NCBI GenBank assembly: GCA_033439765.1
Contig: JAULSN010000002.1
Coordinates: forward strand, 1,488,001-1,552,000
DNA length: 64,000 nt
DNA from: Lasiosphaeria ovina
Lineage: Eukaryota; Ascomycota; Sordariomycetes; Sordariales; Lasiosphaeriaceae
Reading direction: 5' to 3'
Positions 34,720 through 44,826 of the stretch are shown one piece after another. The position numbers and the translations under genes are program-made. Below the pieces are notes generated by a model. That model worked only from the letters and a program-made list of their open reading frames with translations. It was not told the origin of the DNA and ran no database searches. Positions within the stretch are counted from its first letter, which is position 1, and the number at the start of each line of letters is the position of its first letter.

Positions 34720-36455
34720 ATGAACGCCGACGTTTTCGACGAGTACTTTGGGTACATTGACTTTGTTGACTCGACCGAGGCTCTGTGGCACACCACACCG
34801 GCGACGCCACTGCCGAGCCCAGCAACATGGGACACAGAATCAGGCTTTGTTGCCAAGCTGACTGCCTTTGTAAGTTAATTACGCGTCTGTTAATCACGAC
34901 ATATAGACAAGCACTTGCTTTCGAATTAGACTAATGGGGAAATCGAAAATAACCAGAACCCACAAGAGAACAAGCCGCTGCCCCTGACCGTGGTGTAAGT
35001 GGTTATGATGTCTCAAACAGTGCCAAGATAGACCTTGGTTGTCGAGAGCAAAGACTGATAATAGTCAAGAGTCCTGAAGGGCAACGCACGGTTCGGCGAG
35101 ATCAGTGCCCAGAAGGAGCATTTCGTCCAGCTGCTCGTGAAGCTCGGACTGCCTCGCTCAATCGTCCATGCCATATTCTCCAACAACGGGCAGATCGCCC
35201 ACCAGGTCGAGTACGCCACCGATGTGGACGGCAATGAGCATCCCTCGGCACTTTGTACGTGCTTACACAGCCCTTCTTACCCATTTCTGAGCTTGACGTG
35301 ATTTTGGCAGTCTATACCCCTGACTGATGTCGACCTTGCCAGCCATCGTCCTGCAGACGCCACACTCGGCCATCAAGAGCTTTTCGCTAGCACTACGAGT
35401 ATCAACACAAACAAACTCTGCCGTAGGGCCGCTGATTGTGGAGGACGCGGGCGAGGAGGCCGGAATCATCAGCATGCTGTCCGCACGGCGAGACCCCCTC
35501 AGGCTGTGCCCTGTGTACACGCTGGTGGTGGCGTGCGAGGAGCTGGATAGGCGCAACGAGAGGTGGCGCGAGAACCTTGACCTGACGCTGGTGCAGATCG
35601 AGAAGCACATTGGGCTGTCGGCGTGGACGCACAGCGCGCTCGACGGCACACCCGGCCAGGTCGGCGCCGACGCCGCCTACGAGACCGTCATCCGCAACCT
35701 GCACGTGCTCAACACGTCGCTGATCTGGCTCAGCTGCACGACAAACTTCGAGCTCGCCATGCTGCGCGAGGCCGCGTCCGTCGTCGACTTGTTCACGAAG
35801 ACTGGCCCGGCCTTGCCGCTCGCGAAATCCGCCACCGAGACCCTGCACGCGCAGATCCGCTACCTCGAGAGCGCCGCCCAGGCCCGGCAGTACCAGCGCC
35901 AAGGGCTGCAGCAGCGGGCCGAGACGCAGATTGGCATTGTGAGTTCACTTCGGTCTGTTTCCAACCACCTTTGGAACAAACACTAACGCTTGCCTCTCCG
36001 TGTTTCGCCTAACTAGCTCTAATTACAGCAGAATCTCGCAGCGCGACAACCTGCTGAACCTGAGCATCGCCAGCTCGTCGCGCAAGATCGCGCTCGTGTC
36101 GCGCCTCGACAGCGCCACCGTCAAGACCATCTCCATCCTGACGCTCCTATTTCTGCCAGCCACGCTGATCGCGGTACGTGTCACAACTAACATCCCCCGA
36201 ACAGATTTGTTGTTGCTGATCAGTTTCGGTGTGTCTAATTATGCAGACGATCTGTAGCACCAGCATCTTCGACTTCCAGGCCGACGCAGTCGTCGTGTCG
36301 CGGCACTGGTGGGGAGTTCCTGGCTGCCGTTGTCGGGCTCACCGTCGTCGTGTTCGCCGTGGGGGTCGTGTACATGCGGTGGAGGGTGGAGGCGCAGCGC
36401 CGACTCGCTGCAGCTGGCGGACATCGAGAAGCTCGAGCCGGCCAAGGTCGAGTGA
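34720..36455 (+). pseudogene. CorA-like Mg2+/Zn2+ transporter gene, broken
   Basis: Looks like a fungal CorA/ZntB-like membrane protein. Clear exons: 34720-34869, 34930-34994, 35070-35254, about 35327-35938, about 36026-36173 and from 36247. Recognisable blocks are FGEISAQKEHFVQLLVKLGL, MSTLPAIVLQTPHSAIKSFS, ISQRDNLLNLSIASSSRKIA, the first membrane helix TISILTLLFLPATLIA, and TSIFDFQADAVVVSRHWW. Problems: after the third intron the frame hits TGA at 35323, one frame away from the continuing protein; the intron at 35939 leaves the phase unresolved; an extra G near 36310 and an extra base near 36404 shift the second membrane helix (FLAAVVGLTVVVFAVGVVYM) and the tail. With all three it is probably nonfunctional, unless the shifts are assembly errors. 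Confidence 0.7.
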
Positions 36456-36917
36456 TTTGAACTGGGCGGTAAGTCGTAGGGAATTGAGGGCATAGCGAGC
36501 GAAGAGGGGAATTGAGAGCAAAACGGGGGAAGAGGGGGAGGGATGATATGGGATTTTTGTCCGTTTCATGCTCCTTTTTTTGTTTGGTCTTGTGAACGGT
36601 CGTCGTTGGTTTGAAGGTTACGAAACGGATGCGCCGTGAGACGCCACACTCTTATTCGGTGCACTTCTGGAGCCCATTTTCGGGCCCTTAGCGATCATCT
36701 AGTCAACTCTTATCGGAGGTTGTTCCAACTTAATTACGAAATATAGAGTAGATAATACATATTTCAAAATAGAGAGATGCTATTCATTTATCCACCTACC
36801 TACCTAGTATACGTGAGTTGTGAGTTGTGGATAGGTAGGTTGTTGTGGATGGGTAATAGTGACTTGATTGGATGTATCTGATTAATAGTGGGTCTAAGGC
36901 TCCGGGATAAAAAAAAA
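36456..36917. other. A/T-rich spacer left of the MULE
   Basis: Contains a 46-bp repeat shared with 61748-61794, inverted TACCTACC/GGTAGGT tracts near 36790-36840, and ends in the 9-base A run (36909-36917) that forms one half of the transposon target duplication. Confidence 0.5.
36643..36688. repeat. Short dispersed repeat, copy 1
   Basis: Starts GCCACACTCTTATTCGGTGC and matches 61748-61794 over its full length with scattered changes. Part of a larger decayed repeat is possible. Confidence 0.55.
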
Positions 36918-36968
36918 GAGAAGGTCTTTTCCTACCGTAGCCAAGGTCTATTTCTACCGTAGCCCCAC
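36918..36968 (+). repeat. Left terminal inverted repeat of MULE 1
   Basis: 51 bp, identical to the reverse complement of 40355-40405. Confidence 0.95.
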
Positions 36969-37272
36969 TGCGCCAAGGCCTTAGCGCCACGCACTAATGC
37001 AGTCGCGCCATGTGAATGCCACTTTTAGCGCCCAAAATCGACTGCATCCATGGCGAACCCTGGCAGGCCAGTTGCCAGCCACATTTTAGCCACATTTGCA
37101 CGCATTTGCACTAAGGTCGTCGCAGTGCATCAATTTTGAAGCTATCGCCAACTGCACGCACGCACAACAACCACGTACTGCAAGCGTTGCGCGCCCTCAA
37201 TCGAGTTGCGCGCCCACGAGTAAGGTCTGTCAATCGCGGTCAATTCACAGAACTAACTGGCGCGTTATAGCG

Positions 37273-39903
37273 ATGGAAAACGATGCAGGCGCATCGCTTG
37301 ATGGCGACCCGTTCGACGACTTCCCCGACGACCCTCACACGTCGAGCGACGACGAGCCTGACGATCCTCAAGAGCCTCACGAACCTGGCCCTCTTTCCTC
37401 GGTCCCTGAGGCAGATCACAAGCTTCTTAATCACCAGTACGATACATTCAACGAGCTGTTCGAGGACCTCAAAGACTGGGCATCAACTGTCGGCTTTGGC
37501 GTTCTGAAACTTCGTTCCAATAACTACACCAAGGACTTTGGCCCTACCCGTATCGATCTGGCCTGTACCAGGAATAAAGTACAGCCTTCAGAGGCTCATT
37601 TACGTCAAACCAGCACGAAAAAGGCCGACTGTACGTTCAGGGCAACAGCGAAGGCGCTTTCGATCAACCAGCGAAGATGGACCTTGATAATCGACGACCC
37701 AGTGCACAACCACGAGGCGGCCCCAGACAATCAGAGCCTGGCTTCCTTACGGCGGTTCAAACCAGAACATAGGGCTTTTATAACCACTTACGTTAACCGG
37801 CCGTCGATTAGCAATCGGGAGCTTGCCAGGGACCTGCGTACGCGGTTCCCTGGTATCGCATTTCAGCGCCGCCAGCTCAAGAACCTACGGTATACCCTAC
37901 GCAAAGAATTCCTCGCGGGTTATACGCCTTTCCAAGCGACGATGAAGCTTCTCGACGACCGTCAGGTCCAGTATTCAGTACGCTGGGCGGATGAGAGCGA
38001 AACCAAGCCAGTTGGTCTGTTCTGGGCCACGCCTTGGAGCGAGAAGATGTGGAAGCTATACCCCTGGGTTCAGATGTACGATAACACGTACAAAACGAAT
38101 AACAAGGGCCTCGCTTTCTTCCAGGTCGTGAGCATAAATAATACGGGCAAAAGCTTCAGTTGCGCCTTCGGCTTGATTAACAACGAGCGCCAGGACGGTT
38201 TTGACTGGATTATGGACCAAGTCAACGTACATCGTGAGCGAATCGGCGCCCAACCGCCAGTAATTACGATTATAGACTTCGACAACGCGATGAAGGCAGT
38301 AGTAGCTCGCGTTTACCCTGAGGCGAAGCCGTAGCTCTGCATATTCCACGTCAATAAGAACGTGGTGTTACATATCAAACGCAAGTGGGATAAACGGGCA
38401 GCAATAGAGGTGGCTGCTATATAGCAAGCGCAGGGCCAAGCCGGACCGCCCGCACAAGCCCAGGCACAGGCACAGGAAAACGACGAGGAACTCGATGAGG
38501 AAGATCAGGGTATTGTGAGGCGCTTGAACCGACGTACTAAGGATAATTCGCAGCTACTTGGGCCTCTTCCTAACGTAGTTGAGTACTCTCGTACAGGGCT
38601 TTATAAGCTCTGGGAGCACGTTCTCTATACGCCGACTCTCGAGGGCTTCAACCTAGCTTGGGAAAAGCTCAAGGCCTTCTTTTCTTAGTAAATAGAGCTC
38701 ATTAGCTATATACAGGAGACTTATATGCCTATTATAAATCAGTGGGCAACTTACGATACGAATAAGCGCCTCAACTTTGGCCACCGCACTACATCCCCAG
38801 TCGAGTCAGTCAACCGCCTTCTCAAGAGCTTCACAGTCACAGGCAGAAGCACAGTTCTTCAGCTTATTGAGCAGTCGTTGAATATGCTCAGGGAGATGGA
38901 GAGAGCTATCGACGAGACTCACGAGCAGGAAAAACAGCGCCTAAAGCGCGAATTCCTAGGAAAAGAGTGGCTTGGCTCAGCTCCCTACCAGGTCTCGTTC
39001 CGAGCACTCAAGCTCGTTGTAACCGAGTTTAGGGCTGCGTTGGGGGCCTTTCCAACGCGCGCGCGGCCCTCCCCCCCTCCTCTTCCTACCTATACTGAGA
39101 GTTTTACTAAGCAATTCGGTATGCCCTGCCGTCACGAGCTTCTATAGCGACTACGAGCGAAGAATTTAAGCCTTAAGAAGCTCGATTTTCATCTATACTA
39201 GTGGTTGGAGAGGTCGATGCTTGACGAGGACCATTACCTTCGTTTTAACGAGTTCGACCGAGTTCAAGCCCTACGCGGTAGGCCCCGCGGCTCTACAGCC
39301 TTTGTCCCGGATCCGAGTGCGCCTCGTTCGACTGCCCCGATTTCGACTCAAGCTCCTTCAACGCCTTCCTTAATACTAGCGCCCTCGATGCCTGCGCCCT
39401 CGACGCCCTCATCCACGTCGGGCTTGATGCCCTCGATTCGTCGGACTCCCTCGTAGTGGGAGGGCGTTGACCTACCCAGGGAAGACGCCCGGGATGCGGC
39501 CGAGCAGGAATAACAATAGAACACACGCGGGCGAGGCGGCACACGTGCCAGGGCCGGGCGCGGGCGCGGCAGAGGTGGCCGGGCCGGGCTGCTTATAGCG
39601 GCCGAGGCAGCCGAGGCGCCTATGCCAGAGCCCTCACAACGCCCTGCACGAGGTCCTGGCTCACGAGGTGGGCGCATCAGGAAGACTGGCACGCGGGCTT
39701 CGAAGGCAATAGGAAGAGCAACAAAAGGAGGCACAACAAGGCACTCAAAGGCAGGGATAACGCCCCTATCAACACCAGGCGCGCTTAAGAACGATTTGGC
39801 TGGCCAGGAAGTCATCCCAGCGACTCAGCCTGCCAGTCAGATCATCCCAGCGACCCAGGGCACCAGGGCTGTCGATGCGGATTTGGATGAGCTACAGATG
39901 TGA
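37273..39903 (+). pseudogene. MULE transposase with nine in-frame stop codons
   Basis: One reading frame runs from the ATG at 37273 to 39903 (877 codons) without any frameshift. The first 353 codons are open: acidic head, FAR1-like N-terminal domain (HNHEAAPDNQ region), then the MULE core. Likely catalytic residues are D in MYDNTYKTNN, D in TIIDFDNAMKAV and E in TSPVESVNRLL. Stops lie at 38332, 38422, 38686, 38689, 39145, 39199, 39454, 39511 and 39517; seven are TAG, two TAA, none TGA. Each would be Gln with one C-to-T change, consistent with light RIP. The end is Pro/Arg/Gly-rich low complexity. As it stands only a fragment with two of the three catalytic acids could be made. Confidence 0.88.
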
Positions 39904-40354
39904 GCCATACTACGAGCCTATCGGATGGGCCGTTCCGATCATGGCATGGGCCGCTCCGATTATGGTATGGAATCGGAACGGATGGGGCACTCACTGCTGA
40001 CGTTGAGGGTACTGTCGACGTTGAGGATGACTTGCAGCGATGCAGCTATTTAGGGCGCGCGTACCCAGGGCACACAGCGCACTCGGTGTGCACAGGGCGC
40101 ACAGGCAAGGTAGTCACGTGTATAGCGAATAAAAGCAGCTTCTCGATTTTTACTGTAGTTTTGAACGAATTGGCCTGTAGCCGACTCTCTGACTTGCAGT
40201 TGCGAATAGCTTCATTTGTGATGCGCGGCTGTGGGGCTGTAAGTGGTGCTTCGGGCTGTCTGGCGCGGTGCAATGTGGAAGTGCTGTATTTGGGTGTGAA
40301 TGGGAGCGAAAGTGTGGCGCGGCGCCATTAGCGCCGCGCTAAGAATTTAAGGTG

Positions 40355-40405
40355 GTGGGGCTACGGTAGAAATAGACCTTGGCTACGGTAGGAAAAGACC
40401 TTCTC
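40355..40405 (-). repeat. Right terminal inverted repeat of MULE 1
   Basis: 51 bp, identical to the reverse complement of 36918-36968; followed by the A9 duplication 40406-40414. Confidence 0.95.
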
Positions 40406-40414
40406 AAAAAAAAA

Positions 40415-40832
40415 GTCGGTCACTCCGATAACTAAGAGAGATCGCGCTAGACTAGTAGTTTGGTGGGTGACCACCAGCGAATCCCTAGTGCTGTATGTTT
40501 TTTGGCACTTCTTTTTTCACGGGCGCCCTTGCCAGTATTTCTTTAAGCTCAATCGTATCGTTGCGCCAGTGGCATTCCAGTGGTGGTCGTGGCGGCGGCA
40601 CATCTTTTTCGTCGCTTGGCGTCATTGCTGCTGGGCCGTCGCTGCGCCGCCATGGCACCAAACAGGCTCACCCCCGTCGGGATCAGCGAACTCCTACTAG
40701 TCAACGTCATCATCACCGTCAGGCTTCTTAGAGAAGATAAACCCTAGCTTGAATAAGATGGTAGCCCGATCTGTTTCTCACCAAGTCCAAGTCGGCAGGC
40801 CCGCATTTTGAAAAATAGTACTACCCAACATA
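40415..40832. other. Spacer between MULE 1 and the phosphoesterase stub
   Basis: About 420 bp, no recognisable gene. Confidence 0.5.
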
Positions 40833-40985
40833 ATGGCGACTACCTTCCTCATTCTTTCAGATGCGCACGACGATGCCTTCCCCGACCCAGCGTCGCTCCC
40901 CGGCAAGGTCGACGTCGTGCTCCACTACGGGGACCTCACCATGATCGGAGGCCCGAGCAAATATAAAAAATCCATCGCTAATAGC
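40833..40985 (+). pseudogene. Calcineurin-like metallophosphoesterase, 5' stub
   Basis: From the ATG at 40833 the frame reads TTFLILSDAHDDAFPDPA and DVVLHYGDLTMIGG, the first two metal-binding motifs (D-x-H and GD) of fungal metallophosphoesterases, then SKYKKSIAN. After about 40985 the frame continues to 41099 with unrelated sequence, and no later motif (GNHD or the histidines) is found in the next kilobase. Only about 50 residues of a normally roughly 300-residue enzyme remain. Confidence 0.65.
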
Positions 40986-41704
40986 CGACTAGATTTGGCG
41001 CCTGCATTTGGCGCATCGGGCGGTAGGGCTGCGGTTGAGGGACCCCGACCGCAGCCATCGCGGCGCCTCGAAAAACACGCGTTCCGGGTGATATATTAGT
41101 AGAGATCAATAGGGTAATAATCGTAAAGTATTCGGCAGGTGGCACAGTCCCCCGGACATGGGAACCCTCTTGTAATGCACAAACGCGGCCATTTCCTTGG
41201 CAGAAGACCCGCAGGAGTGGAAGCCACCACCATTTACAGGTCTGAGCCGCGAGGGCAATAGTTATTTTCTCCAGGAACCACGGTTCCCCACTCCTAAAAA
41301 CCCAATTCTAGGCCCCGAAGATGACTGGAAATACGGTTTATCTTGGCGAGCGGATCTTCACAGATGGGTTACTGAGGGTTACGAAGGCTAGAACAAATAG
41401 CATCTACGATCAAGAGGTTGAAGGCAGGGTGAACGAATAAAGGCTCACTTAGCTACTCTTAAGGGTTTGTTTCTTTGCCTGATTGTATTTCATTGGGCTT
41501 GTTATATCTGGAAGGTGGTGCATTGCTTATACCCAGTCGAACCGAAAAAAGGAAGGGAAAAAGGAATATTCGTAACAACGCACCAAAACTGTCCCAAAAC
41601 TAAAACTCAAAATATAACCATTTTCAAAGTCTGCCTCAACTTGCACAACCGGGCCGCATATTCCACCGACGACTCTGCCCACTGCTCTTGATAGTTCAAT
41701 CTGC
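40986..41704. other. Spacer after the phosphoesterase stub
   Basis: No ATG-started gene. A short open stretch at 41197-41391 (DDWKYGLSWRADLHRWVTEG) has protein-like composition but no ATG, and may be a remnant of another gene. Confidence 0.4.
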
Positions 41705-43202
41705 TTGCTCATGGTGCAGATGTCAAGCCTTGGACGAGAAGGCCAATCTCCCATCCACATTGCCGGGCAGGGTCTGAAGCACAACGATAGGACGATTTCG
41801 GGCTATTGGCGGGTCGCCGCGCTCCGCATATTCCTCGACCACGGCGCCAACCCTAACCTGCTAGACAGCGAGGGCCTTCCCCTCTTAGCAAAGCGTCCGA
41901 TGTGCCGGACGCCATGCGAGAGCTGCTCCGGAAGGGTGCCGATGCAGCGGCTGGAACCAGAAACCCCTTGTTCAGGGCTATTTTTGACTAGAATCGTGAG
42001 ATGCTGGAGGTGCTTGCTTCTGGATAACGGCGTTAGTGTTGATTCGCCCGACGAGAAACGGCACAGTCGAGCTGTGGACTACATCCTAATCGACTCTCGC
42101 AAGGTCTACGCACTCTTGTGCACGGCGTTTGCGGAGGAGCTCAATTCGAGCGTCTCGTCGTCGATACCACTCCTCCGTGCCCTCGTAACCCGCGGCGCCG
42201 ACTTGTATCTGCCGCTGAATGACGACAAGACGATGATCCATTTCCTCTTTCAGTTTCCACAAGCATGAAGTTATTGATACACTGTTGCAAGATCCGTGCA
42301 TCAAAAAAATTGACTTTGATCGTCGTGACCAGCACAGGAGGACGGTGTTGATAGCTGCCTGCAACTTTCACGATGCTATCCGCGGCTATTCGCACCGGCA
42401 TTGGGTTGCCAAGGTGCCAGGGCCGGCGCTTCGGATCCTCGACTCAGGGCGGGGAGCCGAAGCACGTTGGTCAATGAGGAGAGAAAGACGGTATTCTATC
42501 ATCTGTTGGACAACCCCGGCATGCCCGATGAGGTCCGTCGGGATTTTGTCAACCATCTAGCAATTGCGCCCACGTTAATGATGAAGGACAACACACGCCA
42601 TTCCGCTACGCTTTACGAAGCCTGCGACCGGAAATTTGTGAGCTTCTGCTTTCCAAGAGCGCCAACCTCCTTGAACCTGGTCGACGAATGGCTTTATGGC
42701 TCTACACTATATCACGAAGCAATAGCATGTAACCGAGCGGACGCCTCGAAAATCCGGAACGATTGTCGGTTGACCTGTCGGAGGAGTATTTTGACAATGT
42801 GTGGCCTTTTGGAAGATGTTTCTACTCGAAGGCGGCTCCATCAACGCAGCGGACAATGCCGGAAACACGCCGCTGCACTTCTTCTTGTTGACGCCGGAAA
42901 AGAGTCAAACGCAAAAATCGACGGCGAACCGCTGCCATCTCGCCTACTACGACGTGCCGTTCCTGGCCGATAGTGGCGTCAATGTTTTTGCGGTGAACAA
43001 GGAGGGCGAGACGGCGCTGCACTTGGTTGCGAGGCGGGGGCCGTCGTATCGCGCGGCTTCGGGTCACGACAAAGGGCTGTTTAGGGCGCTGATGGCCAAA
43101 GGGGTTGGATCCCTGGCTGAGGATAGGAGATGGAGAAGTGCGTCGGATGTTGCGAGTGCCTGTAGCAAGAAAGATATTATGACCATTTTTGGGAAGTGGT
43201 GA
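41705..43202 (+). pseudogene. Decayed ankyrin-repeat gene
   Basis: Ankyrin-type segments occur in order but in changing frames: ALRIFLDHGANPNLLDSEGL, then in the next frame MRELLRKGADAAAGTRNPLF with TAG and TAA stops near 41990-42025, then LLRALVTRGADLYLPLNDDK, then HRRTVLIAACNFHDAIRGYS and ALRILDSG from 42285, a stretch around 42500-42700 split over frames, and finally NAGNTPLHFFL and GETALHLVARRGP to a stop at 43202. At least four frame changes and several stops make it a pseudogene. It is unlike the intact ankyrin gene at 266-2607 in its N-terminal part. Confidence 0.75.
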
Positions 43203-43262
43203 GTTATTGGAGCGTGTCTTGACTATCTCTTTGGGATAACGAACTCTTTAGGAAAACCCAGT

Positions 43263-44125
43263 CTAGATCCACTCCTCATTCCCATGGTGGCTGATCATCA
43301 GTCCGGACTGCTCGGTGGTCAGATTCTCAATGACGTTCAGGACCATCTTGATGCTTTCTTCCGGCTGGATCTGCCCCTTGAGGTTCGGCCAGATCTTCTG
43401 GAAGCTCTGAAGAATGTATGCCTCAACACCTAGAATTTCGGCCGGTTTCGGTGCTATAGTCGGTTAGTCAACGCGCACTAAAATCAACAAACAGAGGTCA
43501 ACTCACTCGGCCCCGCGTAGGTGTCAACCCACCCGGGTGAAAGCGCAACAACCTTGATGCCCTTGGGCTCCAGCTCGGCGGCATACTTGGCGACGAGGAT
43601 ATTCATCGCACCCTTGGCAACCGCGTAGTCCACCGCGGCAGTAACGCCAGTGCCCTTGATCACACGCGCGTCGGCGATGCCGGTGGAGATGTGGATGATC
43701 TTTTTTTCCTTCCCGCTCTCGATCATCGGGAGAAAGGCGTTGGTCGTCCAGATGGCGCCGTAAAGGGATGACTCGTACGCTGCTTTGAAGAAGTCGCGCG
43801 TGGCCGCCACGTCGAGCGGGATCTGCGAGGGCGGCACCGCCCCCGCGGCTGGGTTGGTGGAGACGGCGTTGTTGATAAGCACGTCGAGGATGCCGTTGGT
43901 TTCTTTGGAGATCTCGGCTGCCGCGGAGACGAGAGACTGCGGGTCGGTGATGTCGGCCTTGACGATGTGGACGTTGGGGCGTTGCTTCGCAAGTGTTTGG
44001 AGGTTGGTTGCCGAGTCGGGGTTGCGGACGATGGCGAAGACGGTGTTGTTGGCGTTTTGGGAGAGCTGCTTTACGAACTCGAGACCCAGGCCCCGCGAGG
44101 TGCCGGTGACGGCGTAGGAAGGCAT
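43263..44125 (-). CDS. Short-chain dehydrogenase/reductase (SDR)
   Basis: Two exons on the minus strand, 44125-43507 and 43453-43263, join in phase (split Thr codon) to 269 residues. Classical SDR motifs: nucleotide-binding TGTSRGLG at residues 7-14, D60, NNA at 85-87, catalytic Ser147 in HISTG, Tyr167 and Lys171 in YAVAK. The C-terminal exon reads PAEILGVEAYILQSFQKIWP and ends HGNEEWI. It should use NAD(P)H to reduce or oxidise a small carbonyl/alcohol in the cytosol; substrate unknown. It is divergent (423 bp) from the truncated Zn2Cys6 regulator, an arrangement common for a regulator and its target. No defects seen, in contrast to its neighbours. Confidence 0.93.
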
Positions 44126-44548
44126 GGTTGTCGTTTGAAGGTTTAGGAGGGAGATGGTAATGGGAGGCTGTGTGGACGATGATGGGCTACCGTGAGTTGT
44201 CTAGTATTTATTTCTTGACTTCAGGGGATTGAGACTTCATTTATACGCTCGATGATCATATAACTTGTGATCAGACGTGGCGTGGTGCTGACAAAATGGG
44301 AAGATCGCTCTGAAACCATCGGCATATACAGAAAGTCGTGGCCACGAAGGCGCGATGGGGATGAATCAGTGCCTCCCTTATTTACCGGCGCTTCCGCGCA
44401 GCTGATGGGCCGAGAGAGAAGGTGCAGGAAGTGTGTCATTTGTCAGCGCCAAAGCACTCGTAAGAGCCCATCCCGCCCCACCCCATCGGCCGGTCCGTTT
44501 CCCGCTCCCGTTACCATTCCCATTCTAACCCTCCCGAACGTCGGCCCA
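44126..44548. other. Divergent promoter region of SDR and Zn2Cys6 stub
   Basis: 423 bp between two divergent ATGs; A/T-rich in the half near the SDR gene. No gene inside. Confidence 0.55.
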
Positions 44549-44826
44549 ATGGACCCAAATCCCGCTCTCTTCTCGCTCAAGCGACGCGCTTGCGTTGCCT
44601 GTACCACAGCCAAGGCAAAGTGCTCGCCGCATGCCACGTCACATCCCATCTGCGACCGATGCCACCGCCTAGGGAAGCACTGCGTCTTCCTCCATCTTCC
44701 CAAGCGCCGACGACGCCCGCAAAGTGCACGGGTAGAGTACCCGACTGGTCAAGCCAGCAACGTCCAGGCCCTGGAAAATAAACTCGATTCTCTTTCCGCA
44801 AAAAATTCACTGCGAGCTTTAAAGAT
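44549..44826 (+). pseudogene. Zn(II)2Cys6 transcription factor, truncated by MULE 2
   Basis: From the ATG at 44549 the frame gives MDPNPALFSLKRRACVACTT, with the six-cysteine binuclear cluster C-x2-C-x6-C ... C-x2-C-x6-C (CVACTTAKAKC and CDRCHRLGKHC), a basic linker KRRRRPQSARVEY and a short coiled-coil start (VQALENKLDSLSA). At 44827 the terminal repeat of MULE 2 begins and the frame ends shortly inside it. Nothing like the rest of the regulator follows the element before the next gene. About 93 residues remain of a protein that is normally several hundred long. It could still be transcribed from its promoter. Confidence 0.8.

Larger units (their letters stand above)
36918..40405 (+). mobile_element. 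Mutator-like (MULE) DNA transposon, 3488 bp
   Basis: Complete element by structure. Both ends carry the same 51-bp sequence in inverted orientation without mismatch (36918-36968 and 40355-40405), starting GAGAAGGTCTTTTCCTACCG. Nine A on each side (36909-36917 and 40406-40414) fit the 9-bp target duplication typical of MULEs, though an A run is a weak test. Inside lies one long transposase frame with stop codons. The last 450 bp inside the right end are noncoding. Perfect ends suggest recent movement, possibly with transposase from another copy. Confidence 0.93.

Noticed and set aside
37273..39903. Programmed readthrough or altered genetic code in the transposase
   Set aside because: All other genes in the window use TAA, TAG and TGA as normal stops; mutation is the simpler explanation.
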